Shown here: one piece after another, positions 1 through 5,711 of the stretch
Position numbering within the stretch: the stretch's first letter is position 1
How the letters are laid out: each line of letters starts with the position of its first letter
The notes under the pieces: model-generated
What the model saw: only the letters and a program-made list of their open reading frames with translations
Databases searched by the model: none
What the model was told of the DNA's origin: nothing
NCBI GenBank assembly: GCA_012523155.1
Contig: JAAYJB010000160.1
Location: forward strand, 1-5,901
Source: Synergistaceae bacterium
GTDB taxonomy: Bacteria; Synergistota; Synergistia; Synergistales; Aminobacteriaceae
Direction of reading: 5' to 3'
Length of the DNA stretch: 5,901 nucleotides
Position numbers and translations under genes: made by a program

Positions 1-948
1 CTGTGCATCCTGCTCATCCAGTTTTTCTCGGCGGTACGATGGTTCGGATGGGCGTGGTGCACCATCCGGGTGGGCGAAGTGATCGCAGAGCTGATCATCC
101 TGTCGCCGAGGGTGGAACCGGAAAGCATCGACGCAAGCCTCGTCCGCACGGTAAGCAGGCTCGTCTGCATCACCGCGGCCTCGTGGATCCTTCTTTACGG
201 GCTCTCCCAGCTCGGACTGTCCGTTTTCCATCTCCTCACCGGGCTCGGGGTCGTGGGACTGGCAATCTCCCTGGCCGCCAAGCCTACGGTAGAGAACATC
301 ATCGGCGGGCTGACCCTCTTCGCGGACCGGTCGGTGAAAGTTGGTGAATTCTGCCGTTTCGGCTCCACGTCCGGCACAGTGCTGCATATCGGGCTCCGGT
401 CAACGAAGATCGAGGCCCTTGACCAGACGGTGATCTCCATCCCCAACGCGGAGTTCTCCCAGATGCAGATCGTAAACGTCACCCGGAGAAACCGCTCCCT
501 GATGCAGCAGACTCTCAACCTCAGGTACGAGACCACCCGGGACCAGCTCCGGTGGATCCTCACATCCATTCGGGACGTGCTTCAAGCTCATCCAAAGGTT
601 TCCGTCGACCCGGCGCCCTTAGCACGGTTCGAGTCATATGGTGCTTCATCCCTGGACATCCTGGTATTCGCCTATATCAGTACGAAAAAATGGGCTGAAT
701 TCCTTGCCGTCCAGGAGGATATCCTCTTCCGTATAGGGGATATAGTGGAAAAATCGGGCTCCGGTTTTGCTTTCCCGTCCACCACGGCATACATTGCCCG
801 GGACAGCGGGCTCGACAGTGAGAAGGCCTCCCTCGCTGCGGAAGAAGTGCGGCAATGGATCGGGAGCGGCCGGGTCCCTTTTCCCGACACCCCCATTGAG
901 CACGTCGCCGGGGTTCCCGGCGACGTGGAATATCCGGGGAGATCCTGA
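1..948 (+). CDS. MscS-family mechanosensitive ion channel, 3' part (5' end outside window)
   Basis: The frame is open from the first base, so this is the C-terminal 315 residues of a longer protein; GTG at 70 is probably internal. MscS-family channels open under membrane tension and release solutes during hypo-osmotic shock. In window numbering, residues 1-20 and about 53-75 are hydrophobic helices. About 80-117 is the pore helix and its exit, with small-residue packing (GLGVVGLAISLAAKP), then NIIGGLTLFADR and VGEF, which leads into the cytoplasmic beta domain. The beta-domain signature ISIPNAEF lies at 146-153, followed by the alpha/beta domain. The C-terminus (PFPDTP...YPGRS) resembles a tail known in larger MscS homologues. 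The extra helices before the pore suggest a multi-helix member rather than a minimal E. coli-type MscS. It converges on the TRAP operon and has no evident functional link to it. Family assignment is confident; the subtype is not. Confidence 0.92.
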   Translation: MCILLIQFFSAVRWFGWAWCTIRVGEVIAELIILSPRVEPESIDASLVRTVSRLVCITAASWILLYGLSQLGLSVFHLLTGLGVVGLAISLAAKPTVENIIGGLTLFADRSVKVGEFCRFGSTSGTVLHIGLRSTKIEALDQTVISIPNAEFSQMQIVNVTRRNRSLMQQTLNLRYETTRDQLRWILTSIRDVLQAHPKVSVDPAPLARFESYGASSLDILVFAYISTKKWAEFLAVQEDILFRIGDIVEKSGSGFAFPSTTAYIARDSGLDSEKASLAAEEVRQWIGSGRVPFPDTPIEHVAGVPGDVEYPGRS

Positions 949-955
949 AGATACA

Positions 956-987
956 AAAAAGCATCCCGGAAATCCGGGATGCTTTTT
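956..987. terminator. Bidirectional intrinsic terminator between mscS-like gene and dctM
   Basis: A perfect stem pairs GCATCCCGG (961-969) with CCGGGATGC (974-982) around an AAAT loop. It is flanked by AAAAA on the left and TTTTT on the right, so each strand reads as a GC-rich hairpin followed by a U tract. It starts 7 bases after the mscS-like stop and ends 25 bases after the dctM stop on the other strand. It should therefore end transcription of both convergent units, which supports dctM being the last gene of its operon. Confidence 0.93.
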
Positions 988-1012
988 GCACTGCTTCGCA
1001 AGGACCTTTGGA

Positions 1013-2365
1013 TCACGCCGTGCCTATCATCTTTTCCGGAAGCCAGAGGATGATCTCCGGGAAGATGGAGCAGAGCACCAGCACCACCATGATGATCAGG
1101 ATAAAGGGGATGACTCCCCGTATAATATCCCCGATAGTCACGCCCAACTCCTTAGGTGCCGTCCCCTTCAGGACGAAGATGGACATGGCCATGGGCGGCG
1201 TTTGGAAGGCCATCTGCATGTTGATGCAGATCATCATACCCGCCCAGAGAGGGTTGAAGCCCAGAGCCGTCAGTATGGGCGAGAAGATGGGAACTACGAT
1301 AAACACGATGCCAATCCACTCGATGAACATGCCCAGCATAAAGACGATGGCCATGATCACGAAGAAGGACATCCATTTCCCTCCCGGCACCGAGAGGATG
1401 AACTCCGCCACCACGTCTCCTGCCCCCGCGTTCATGAAGATGCCCACGTAGGCGTAGCACATGGCGGCGATCATCACCACGAAGGCACTCACCTTCATGG
1501 TTTCCAGGGAGGCCCGCTTCATGAGACCCCAGCTGAATTTTCTGTAGACCATGGCGAGGAGGATGGACGCAAAGCACCCGACAGCTGCCGCCTCGGTGGG
1601 AGGTGCGATACCGGCGAAAATCGTACCAAGCACGGCAGCGATCAACAGGATCGGCGGTACCAGTGATTTGAGAAGACGGAAAAGCTTCGCCAAATCGAAG
1701 GGTGTGATCTGGTCCTCGGGGATGGCAGGGCCGAGAGCCGGGTTCATGCGGCAGCGGATGACGACGTACAACATGTAAAAGGCAGAAAGCAGCAGGCCGG
1801 GAAAGACGGCCCCCATGAACATCTGCCCAACCGAGAGCCCTGCCTGGGGTGCGTAGACTACGAGCATGATGCTCGGCGGGATAAGGATGCCGAGAGTACC
1901 CGCAGCAACGATGGACCCTGCTGCCAGGGACTTGTCGTACCCCCTGGTTATCATGGGGGCAAGGGCGATGAGAGTCAGGATCGTCACGGACGCCGCGATG
2001 ACACCGAGGCACGCGGCGAGGATCGTGCCGAACAGTATTGTCACCACCGCAAGTCCGCCCCGAAGCCTTCCCATGGCCTCGTAGAGGCTCTGGTAGAGGT
2101 CCTTCGTTACCCCTGAGTGCTGCAGGATGACGCCCATGAATGTGAACAGGGGAACCGCAAGATAGGGGTAGTTCAGCGACAGGTCATAGAACCGGCTGTA
2201 GAGGATATGAAATGTGGTGGTGGGGCCAAAAACGGCGAGGCCGGTGAAAAAAGCCACGCTCCCGATGACGAAAGCGATAGGGAATCCCGTCATCACAAGA
2301 ACGAAGACTCCTCCCAGCATAATGGCAGTGACAGCTTCAGCACTGAGTTCAATCAAGAGTCTCAC
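1013..2365 (-). CDS. dctM: TRAP transporter large permease subunit (DctM family)
   Basis: This is the ion-coupled transport subunit of a tripartite ATP-independent periplasmic (TRAP) transporter. It moves the substrate delivered by DctP across the inner membrane, normally with Na+. The 450-residue length and about 12 hydrophobic segments fit the family. Signatures are GFPIAF (27-32), APMITRGYDKSLAAG (136-150), GILIPPSIMLVVY (159-171), the second-half repeat element PPTEAAAVG (255-263), a conserved-looking EWIG (349-352), NMQMAFQTPP (382-391) and a C-terminal WLPEKM. The second-half motifs resemble the COG4664 (FcbT3-like) branch rather than the classical C4-dicarboxylate DctM branch. The frame opens with GTG at 2365, which overlaps dctQ by 17 bases. 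However, GAGGGG at 2365-2370 is correctly placed (8 bases) only for a TTG at 2354-2356, which would give 447 residues and an 8-base overlap. Either way the genes are translationally coupled. It is the last gene before the terminator. Confidence 0.95.
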   Translation of the reverse strand: MRLLIELSAEAVTAIMLGGVFVLVMTGFPIAFVIGSVAFFTGLAVFGPTTTFHILYSRFYDLSLNYPYLAVPLFTFMGVILQHSGVTKDLYQSLYEAMGRLRGGLAVVTILFGTILAACLGVIAASVTILTLIALAPMITRGYDKSLAAGSIVAAGTLGILIPPSIMLVVYAPQAGLSVGQMFMGAVFPGLLLSAFYMLYVVIRCRMNPALGPAIPEDQITPFDLAKLFRLLKSLVPPILLIAAVLGTIFAGIAPPTEAAAVGCFASILLAMVYRKFSWGLMKRASLETMKVSAFVVMIAAMCYAYVGIFMNAGAGDVVAEFILSVPGGKWMSFFVIMAIVFMLGMFIEWIGIVFIVVPIFSPILTALGFNPLWAGMMICINMQMAFQTPPMAMSIFVLKGTAPKELGVTIGDIIRGVIPFILIIMVVLVLCSIFPEIILWLPEKMIGTA

Positions 2366-2867
2366 CCCTCACCATGAAATAAACATCCCGCACAAAATTT
2401 GCAGCCGCCTGAAGGATCAAAAGGAAAAGACCCACTGCAAACACTGTCCGGTAGGGCCATGCCGGAGGATACCAGAAGCTGTTGAAGAACACTTCCTTGA
2501 TCGTCACTGCACGAACGGCCCACGTAAAGGCGAGCTTGAACATGACCAGCATGAGGGGAAAGAAAAGGAACAGGGTGCAGATCACGTTCATGAATGCCTT
2601 CAGCCTTGGGGAGAGCATGTTATAGAACATGTCCACCCTCGTGTGGGCCTCGTGAAGATAGTCATAGGAGGCACCCAGCAGGTACAGGGTGCCTCCGGCC
2701 ATGCACAGAACGTCATAGGCCCATTCGGTGGGAGCGTTGAAAAAATGGCGTGAGACAGCCTCGTAGGTTCCCGCAAACACAAGGACCAGGGCAAACCACT
2801 TCGCCACCCAGCCGGATGCTTCGCTGACGGTATCGATGAATTTCAATATTTTCCTTAAGGACGACAT
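2349..2867 (-). CDS. dctQ: TRAP transporter small permease subunit (DctQ family)
   Basis: DctQ is the four-helix membrane subunit that pairs with DctM and is needed for uptake by TRAP systems. The 172 residues contain four hydrophobic segments at about 20-38, 50-68, 92-112 and 140-160. Family features are visible: SRHFFNAPTEWAYD (39-52, the usual R...F...W..E/D region), HTRVDM (75-80, matching the family's H-x-R-V-D element) and a final loop SFWYPPAWPYR (130-140) before the last helix. The ATG at 2867 is preceded by GGAGAAGGGG, whose GGAG lies 9 bases upstream. It follows dctP by 37 bases and overlaps dctM, the order normal for separately encoded Q and M subunits. Nothing appears truncated. 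Confidence 0.94.
   Translation of the reverse strand: MSSLRKILKFIDTVSEASGWVAKWFALVLVFAGTYEAVSRHFFNAPTEWAYDVLCMAGGTLYLLGASYDYLHEAHTRVDMFYNMLSPRLKAFMNVICTLFLFFPLMLVMFKLAFTWAVRAVTIKEVFFNSFWYPPAWPYRTVFAVGLFLLILQAAANFVRDVYFMVRGETLD
2354..2370 (-). promoter_or_regulatory. Ribosome binding site pointing to a TTG start of dctM
   Basis: GAGGGG (2365-2370) overlaps the GTG start candidate at 2365, so it cannot serve that codon. It lies 8 bases before TTG at 2354-2356, inside the end of dctQ. This favours a protein beginning MIELSAEAV and an 8-base overlap with dctQ. Reinitiation by ribosomes finishing dctQ could make the spacing less decisive. Confidence 0.5.
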
Positions 2868-2904
2868 ATGCCCCTTCTCCTTGTGAAATACCGCGGGGAC
2901 GCGG

Positions 2905-3957
2905 CTATTTCATCGTTTCGTAGGCTTCGCCGAAGGCCTTCATCGAGTTGTAGATCTCTCCGAAGATCGGGGGTTCCTTGGCAACTTTCTCCGCGTAAAA
3001 CTTGTCGGCTTCAGCTGCAAGAGCCGCATTGACCTCGGCGGGGACCTTCAGTACCTGGTTGCCGGCCTTCTTGAACTTTTCCAGGGCAACGATGGACTCA
3101 TAGACGAGGTACTCGTGCTGGGCCTGGGCGAAGCGGTCAACAAAGGTCTGGACGAGAAGCTGCAGGTCTTTCGGCAGGGCGTTCCAGGCATCCTTGTTCA
3201 CGAAGAACACCTGGGGATCGCTCGGGGCGCGGACAGGGGAAAGATAGACGTAGTCCGCCACCTCGTTGAAGTGCATGTTCCAGTTTGAAGCGAGGGTAGA
3301 ATACTCGAAGGCATCGATGGTGCCGCGCTTCATAGCCTCGTAGAGTTCGCCGCCGGGGATGATGACCGTGGCCATGCCCATCCTCTTGAGGATCTCTCCG
3401 GCATCGCCCATGCAGCGGGCCTTGATGGTCTTCAGGTCTTCAACAGTCTCGATCTTCTTCTTGGAATGGAAGAAAACCTCTTCAGGAAGGGGTGAGAGAG
3501 CGCCGGGGAAGGTCATCACATTATAGCCTTCCATCATCTTGTTCATCAGGTCCGCACCGCCGCCGTAGTTGAACCACGTGCGGAGCGCTTCGCCTGCGAG
3601 AGCGCCCGGGCGGGAGCTGATCAGGCCTGCCGCCGACCACTTGTCAAGGTTGTACATGGGGCAGGTGTAGCAGAGCTGCAGCACGTTCTCGTGGACAGCG
3701 TCGACCTCCTTGTAGGCGGGAACGATGGATCCGCCTACAAAGGGTTTGATCTCCAGGCGGCCGCCCGAAGCTTCTGTAATAGCCTTGCAGAGCAAATCAT
3801 GATAAATCTGGGAAGGATCGGAAGCGGGACCGTGTCCGGAGGATTTCCAGACGATCTTCTTCGGGGCGTCGGCACCCTCGACCACTGCGGGCATAAATGC
3901 CCCTACGACAAGAACGGAAACCAGGAGCGCAAACAACACTTTTCTCAGAGTCCACAT
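2905..3957 (-). CDS. dctP: TRAP transporter substrate-binding protein (DctP family)
   Basis: This is the extracytoplasmic solute receptor of the TRAP transporter. A signal peptide occupies residues 1-28: basic WTLRK, hydrophobic core 8-22, then AVVEG with likely signal peptidase I cleavage before ADAPKK. No lipobox cysteine is present. The mature protein has the usual TRAP layout: beta strand KIVWKSS (34-40), GGRLEIKPFVGGSIVP (65-80), Arg181 in KARCMGDAGEILKRMG (the conserved ligand arginine position), PGGELYEAMKRGTIDAFEY (201-219) and FFVNKDAW (251-258). The GGE-Y-A...GTIDA-E pattern resembles COG4663 receptors (TakP/FcbT1-like), whose known ligands include 2-oxo acids and chloroaromatic acids. 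At 218-219 it has Glu-Tyr where I recall the TakP branch usually having Glu-Trp. It also has four cysteines (57, 96, 99, 182), including CYTC at 96-99. The ATG has an ideal AAGGAGG 8 bases upstream. The substrate is not predictable. Confidence 0.95.
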   Translation of the reverse strand: MWTLRKVLFALLVSVLVVGAFMPAVVEGADAPKKIVWKSSGHGPASDPSQIYHDLLCKAITEASGGRLEIKPFVGGSIVPAYKEVDAVHENVLQLCYTCPMYNLDKWSAAGLISSRPGALAGEALRTWFNYGGGADLMNKMMEGYNVMTFPGALSPLPEEVFFHSKKKIETVEDLKTIKARCMGDAGEILKRMGMATVIIPGGELYEAMKRGTIDAFEYSTLASNWNMHFNEVADYVYLSPVRAPSDPQVFFVNKDAWNALPKDLQLLVQTFVDRFAQAQHEYLVYESIVALEKFKKAGNQVLKVPAEVNAALAAEADKFYAEKVAKEPPIFGEIYNSMKAFGEAYETMK

Positions 3958-3965
3958 ACTTGTAA

Positions 3966-3972
3966 CCTCCTT
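3966..3972 (-). promoter_or_regulatory. Strong ribosome binding site of dctP
   Basis: AAGGAGG lies 8 bases before the dctP ATG, which is the best match to the anti-Shine-Dalgarno sequence in the window. It fits the need to make the binding protein in excess of the membrane subunits, and it fixes the dctP start. Confidence 0.88.
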
Positions 3973-3990
3973 TATATTGGTGTCTCTCCA

Positions 3991-4017
3991 GGCCGGGGAC
4001 TGATCATTTCCCCGGCC
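3991..4017 (-). other. GC-rich hairpin at the hydrolase-dctP junction, no U tract
   Basis: GGCCGGGGA (3991-3999) pairs perfectly with TCCCCGGCC (4009-4017) around a 9-base loop, and the hydrolase stop codon lies inside the loop. Read on the minus strand the stem is followed by TGGAGAGACA rather than a U run, so it does not look like a standard intrinsic terminator. It stands about 20 bases upstream of the dctP ribosome binding site. Plausible roles are a weak attenuator, an RNA-processing boundary or a 5' stabiliser of the dctPQM message. The structure is seen in sequence; the role is inferred. Confidence 0.6.
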
Positions 4018-4870
4018 CTGCTGCGCCGGACTGTGCGGAAGGCTGCCCGAAAAACAGGGAACTGCCTGTCACATTGCGGAAAAAATTGGGGCATGAAAGG
4101 CTCAGCCGTTCCATTGCGTCGTTTCCAGTACAGTGGGATACTCCCACGAAATGAATATCACTATTCTGAAGGTATTCAAAAGATTTTTCAAGTCCGCTTC
4201 CCCGGACCTCCACGAGATGGGAACCGCCGAGTACCGCGAAAACAGGCCTTCTGAGCCTCTCCCTGACGGCATCGAGCATGGTTCGCATTCCCGGGTGAGA
4301 GCAGCCCAGGAGTACGGCCAGCCCCTCACCGGTCTCCACGGCAAGGAGCACCTCGTCGTCGAAGGAATCCTGAACGAACTCCCCGTCCCTCAGCAGGAAA
4401 AACCTGGGATTGATTTTTTCTTCCGGATGGATCCGGGGAAAATTCGTGAGAAGAAACACCCCGGGAAGAATTTCCCTGAGAGGGACAGACAGGGTGGAGT
4501 GACTGATCCTCTCCCCGGAGAGGAAGGATTCGTCAAAGTCGTTGCCGAGATAATCGTACGCACCGTTCCTGAAAGCATACTTGGGGGTAAAGAACCCCTC
4601 GCCGGTCCAGAGGGTGAAGTCCCGGGCGATCCCGCAAAGTGAGCGGAATCCGCCCGAGTGATCGTAGTGACCGTGACTCAGCACCACGTGCTCAAGATCA
4701 GAAAGGTCTATGTTCATCTTCGCGGCATTTGAGAGAAAAGCGCCGGACTGCCCGGAATCGAAAAGGACCTTGTGCCCGTCCTTCTCGATAAAAAACGATA
4801 TGCCGTGCTCGCTTTTCAGTCCGTGGTGCTCCCCGGGAGAATTTTCTATCAGCGTGGTGATGCGCAGCAT
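4004..4870 (-). CDS. MBL-fold metallo-hydrolase, COG1237-like
   Basis: This is a cytoplasmic metallo-beta-lactamase-fold enzyme with no signal peptide. With the ATG at 4868-4870 it has 288 residues. It opens with LRITTLIENS, followed by EHGISFFIE (21-29) and LFDSGQSG (36-43). The metal motif SHGHYDHSGG at 65-74 gives ligands His66, His68, Asp70 and His71. Further metal or active-site candidates are GCSHPG (His192), LGGSHLVEV (His218) and SHCTGNDAM (His246). This set, especially GCSH, GG.HL and HCTG, is characteristic of COG1237, a group annotated after the 7,8-dihydropterin-6-methyl-aminobenzene-phosphate synthase of methanopterin biosynthesis. Most bacterial members have no known reaction, and that name should not be transferred. 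It lies 25 bases after the regulator and 46 before dctP, so it is probably co-transcribed. It may hydrolyse an ester, lactone or phosphoester related to the imported substrate. The C-terminal tail (SAQSGAAGPGK) is low-complexity and overlaps the hairpin at 3991-4017. Confidence 0.9.
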   Translation of the reverse strand: MLRITTLIENSPGEHHGLKSEHGISFFIEKDGHKVLFDSGQSGAFLSNAAKMNIDLSDLEHVVLSHGHYDHSGGFRSLCGIARDFTLWTGEGFFTPKYAFRNGAYDYLGNDFDESFLSGERISHSTLSVPLREILPGVFLLTNFPRIHPEEKINPRFFLLRDGEFVQDSFDDEVLLAVETGEGLAVLLGCSHPGMRTMLDAVRERLRRPVFAVLGGSHLVEVRGSGLEKSFEYLQNSDIHFVGVSHCTGNDAMERLSLSCPNFFRNVTGSSLFFGQPSAQSGAAGPGK

Positions 4871-4885
4871 GTACATCCCTCCCCT
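4868..4885 (-). promoter_or_regulatory. Ribosome binding site deciding the hydrolase start
   Basis: AGGGGAGGG lies at 4877-4885. Its GGAGG core (4878-4882) is 7 bases from the ATG at 4868-4870 but only 1 base from the in-frame ATG at 4874-4876. The downstream ATG is therefore the likely start and the first two codons of the longer reading (Met-Tyr) are probably untranslated. The shorter form also begins LRITTLIEN, as COG1237 proteins commonly do. Confidence 0.78.
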
Positions 4886-4895
4886 GAAAGTCGGT

Positions 4896-5585
4896 TCAGC
4901 GGGTCATGGAGTCCCTGATGTCCGAGAGAGCGTTCGACAGGTGACGCATCATCTCCCCTTCGGCACGCTCCGGGTCCCTGTCCCTTATGGCGTCAAGGAT
5001 GGCACCATGTTCACGAATGGTCTTTTTGATCCGGCCGGGGATGTGGAGGCTGGTGATCCATCCCTCCGACAGGGATCTTGTCATGGTTTTCATAAGGAAA
5101 TAAAGAGTCCTGTTGTTTGTCGACCGTGCAATGAGGCGATGAAAATCGCCGTCAGCCTTGACCAGGGCTGCCATATCTTCTTTTCCGGCATTCTCTTCAA
5201 ACAGTTGGCAGGCCTTCTCCATGGCTTTCAGCGAATCCTGGTCGGCCTTTGAAGCGGAATACCACGCCGCTTTCGGCTCGATGATCATGCGGACCTCGAA
5301 ATGATCGAAGATGGAAGCCCGGTTATCCCTGATCCATTCCGCAAATGAGTTCCCCTCAGGGGGTTCTGCGACAAAGATCCCCTTTCCGTGAAGGACTGAG
5401 ACCCTGCCCCGCACTTCAAGGATGCGGACCGCCTCCCTGACGGAGGAACGGCTTACCTGCAGTTCCTTCCCCAGTTCATTTTCTGAAAGGAACCTGTCGC
5501 CCGGTACATAATTCCCCTGGGCGATCATGGTTTCAATAGCCTCAACCGCCTGTTCCGATAACCGCGTCTTCCGTATGGGGTCCAT
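4896..5585 (-). CDS. GntR-family transcriptional regulator, FadR subfamily (FCD domain)
   Basis: This is a DNA-binding regulator, probably controlling the operon it heads. The ATG at 5583-5585 gives 229 residues. Residues 5-74 form the winged helix-turn-helix: VEAIETMIAQGNYVPGDRF, then SENELGKELQVSRSSVREAVRILEVRG with the recognition helix, then a wing ending HGKGIFVAEP. The all-helical FCD effector domain follows. It holds the R..IE element (VRMIIEP) and the metal/ligand set D-x-x-x-H in ADGDFH (Asp145, His149) plus His193 (REHGAI) and His215 (MRHLS). These residues bind a metal and a small carboxylate in characterised FCD proteins, which fits regulation of an organic-acid transporter. The frame extends 17 codons upstream to a TTG at 5636, but that codon has no ribosome binding site and sits at the predicted transcription start, so it was rejected. 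Repressor or activator cannot be decided. Confidence 0.94.
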   Translation of the reverse strand: MDPIRKTRLSEQAVEAIETMIAQGNYVPGDRFLSENELGKELQVSRSSVREAVRILEVRGRVSVLHGKGIFVAEPPEGNSFAEWIRDNRASIFDHFEVRMIIEPKAAWYSASKADQDSLKAMEKACQLFEENAGKEDMAALVKADGDFHRLIARSTNNRTLYFLMKTMTRSLSEGWITSLHIPGRIKKTIREHGAILDAIRDRDPERAEGEMMRHLSNALSDIRDSMTR

Positions 5586-5590
5586 TGCGT

Positions 5591-5606
5591 CCTCCCGCTG
5601 CGGGAG
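5591..5606 (-). promoter_or_regulatory. Inverted repeat covering the regulator's ribosome binding site
   Basis: CTCCCGC (5592-5598) and GCGGGAG (5600-5606) are perfect inverted repeats around one base; as RNA, six pairs with a three-base loop. The downstream arm contains GGGAG of the GGGAGG Shine-Dalgarno sequence (5591-5596), which lies 5 bases before the ATG at 5585. When folded, the hairpin would hide the site from ribosomes, lowering translation of the regulator relative to the genes behind it or making it conditional. The same GGAGG placement fixes the ATG start. The structure is seen; control is inferred. Confidence 0.6.
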
Positions 5607-5620
5607 AAAATTTGAAGATA

Positions 5621-5633
5621 TCTGCTCATCAGA
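5621..5633. promoter_or_regulatory. Candidate operator for the GntR-type regulator
   Basis: TCTGCTCATCAGA is a 13-base odd-length near-palindrome (5 of 6 symmetric pairs match) located just downstream of the predicted transcription start, where a bound repressor would block transcription. FadR-subfamily operators are typically short odd-length palindromes near their own promoter. It does not match the common TNGTNNNACNA pattern, so this is only a candidate. Confidence 0.35.
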
Positions 5634-5641
5634 CAAGTTAA

Positions 5642-5680
5642 ATTGTACGTTTCAGTTTCGGAAGTGTCAAGAAAATTTTT
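5642..5680 (-). promoter_or_regulatory. Sigma-70-type promoter of the regulator-hydrolase-TRAP operon
   Basis: On the minus strand, TTGACA (5665-5670, exact -35 consensus) and TACAAT (5642-5647, one mismatch to the -10 consensus) are separated by exactly 17 bases. AAAAATTTTC (5671-5680) directly upstream of the -35 box resembles an UP element. Transcription should start near 5635, leaving a leader of about 50 bases before the regulator ATG. No other equally good promoter was seen between 5585 and 1013, which suggests that all five genes are read from here. Confidence 0.82.
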
Positions 5681-5711
5681 GCCGATCCCGTGCCGTTCAT
5701 TGAAAAGGCTG

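Noticed and set aside
70..948. GTG at 70 as the true start of the mscS-like gene
   Set aside because: The frame is open and hydrophobic back to base 1 with no ribosome binding site before 70, so the gene most likely begins outside the window.
767..1666. 299-codon plus-strand open frame rich in His, Asp and Glu, spanning the mscS-like end and antisense to dctM
   Set aside because: Its His/Asp-rich composition is what the complement of hydrophobic membrane codons gives. It runs through the terminator and has no ribosome binding site or recognisable motif.
1152..2012. 286-codon minus-strand frame inside dctM
   Set aside because: It is a frame-shifted shadow of dctM with Arg/His/Pro-rich, domain-free translation; the overlapping DctM protein has all its family motifs intact.
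2214..2753. 179-codon plus-strand frame antisense to dctQ and the dctM start
   Set aside because: Lys/Glu/His-rich translation with no motif, no ribosome binding site and complete overlap with two well-supported genes.
3958..4003. TATAAA in the hydrolase-dctP gap as a possible separate dctP promoter
   Set aside because: No recognisable -35 element lies 15-19 bases upstream (that stretch is the GC-rich hairpin), and the A/T-rich bases are part of the ribosome binding site context.
4710..5252. 180-codon plus-strand frame across the hydrolase-regulator junction
   Set aside because: It covers the opposite strand of two genes with intact catalytic and helix-turn-helix motifs and has no initiation signal.
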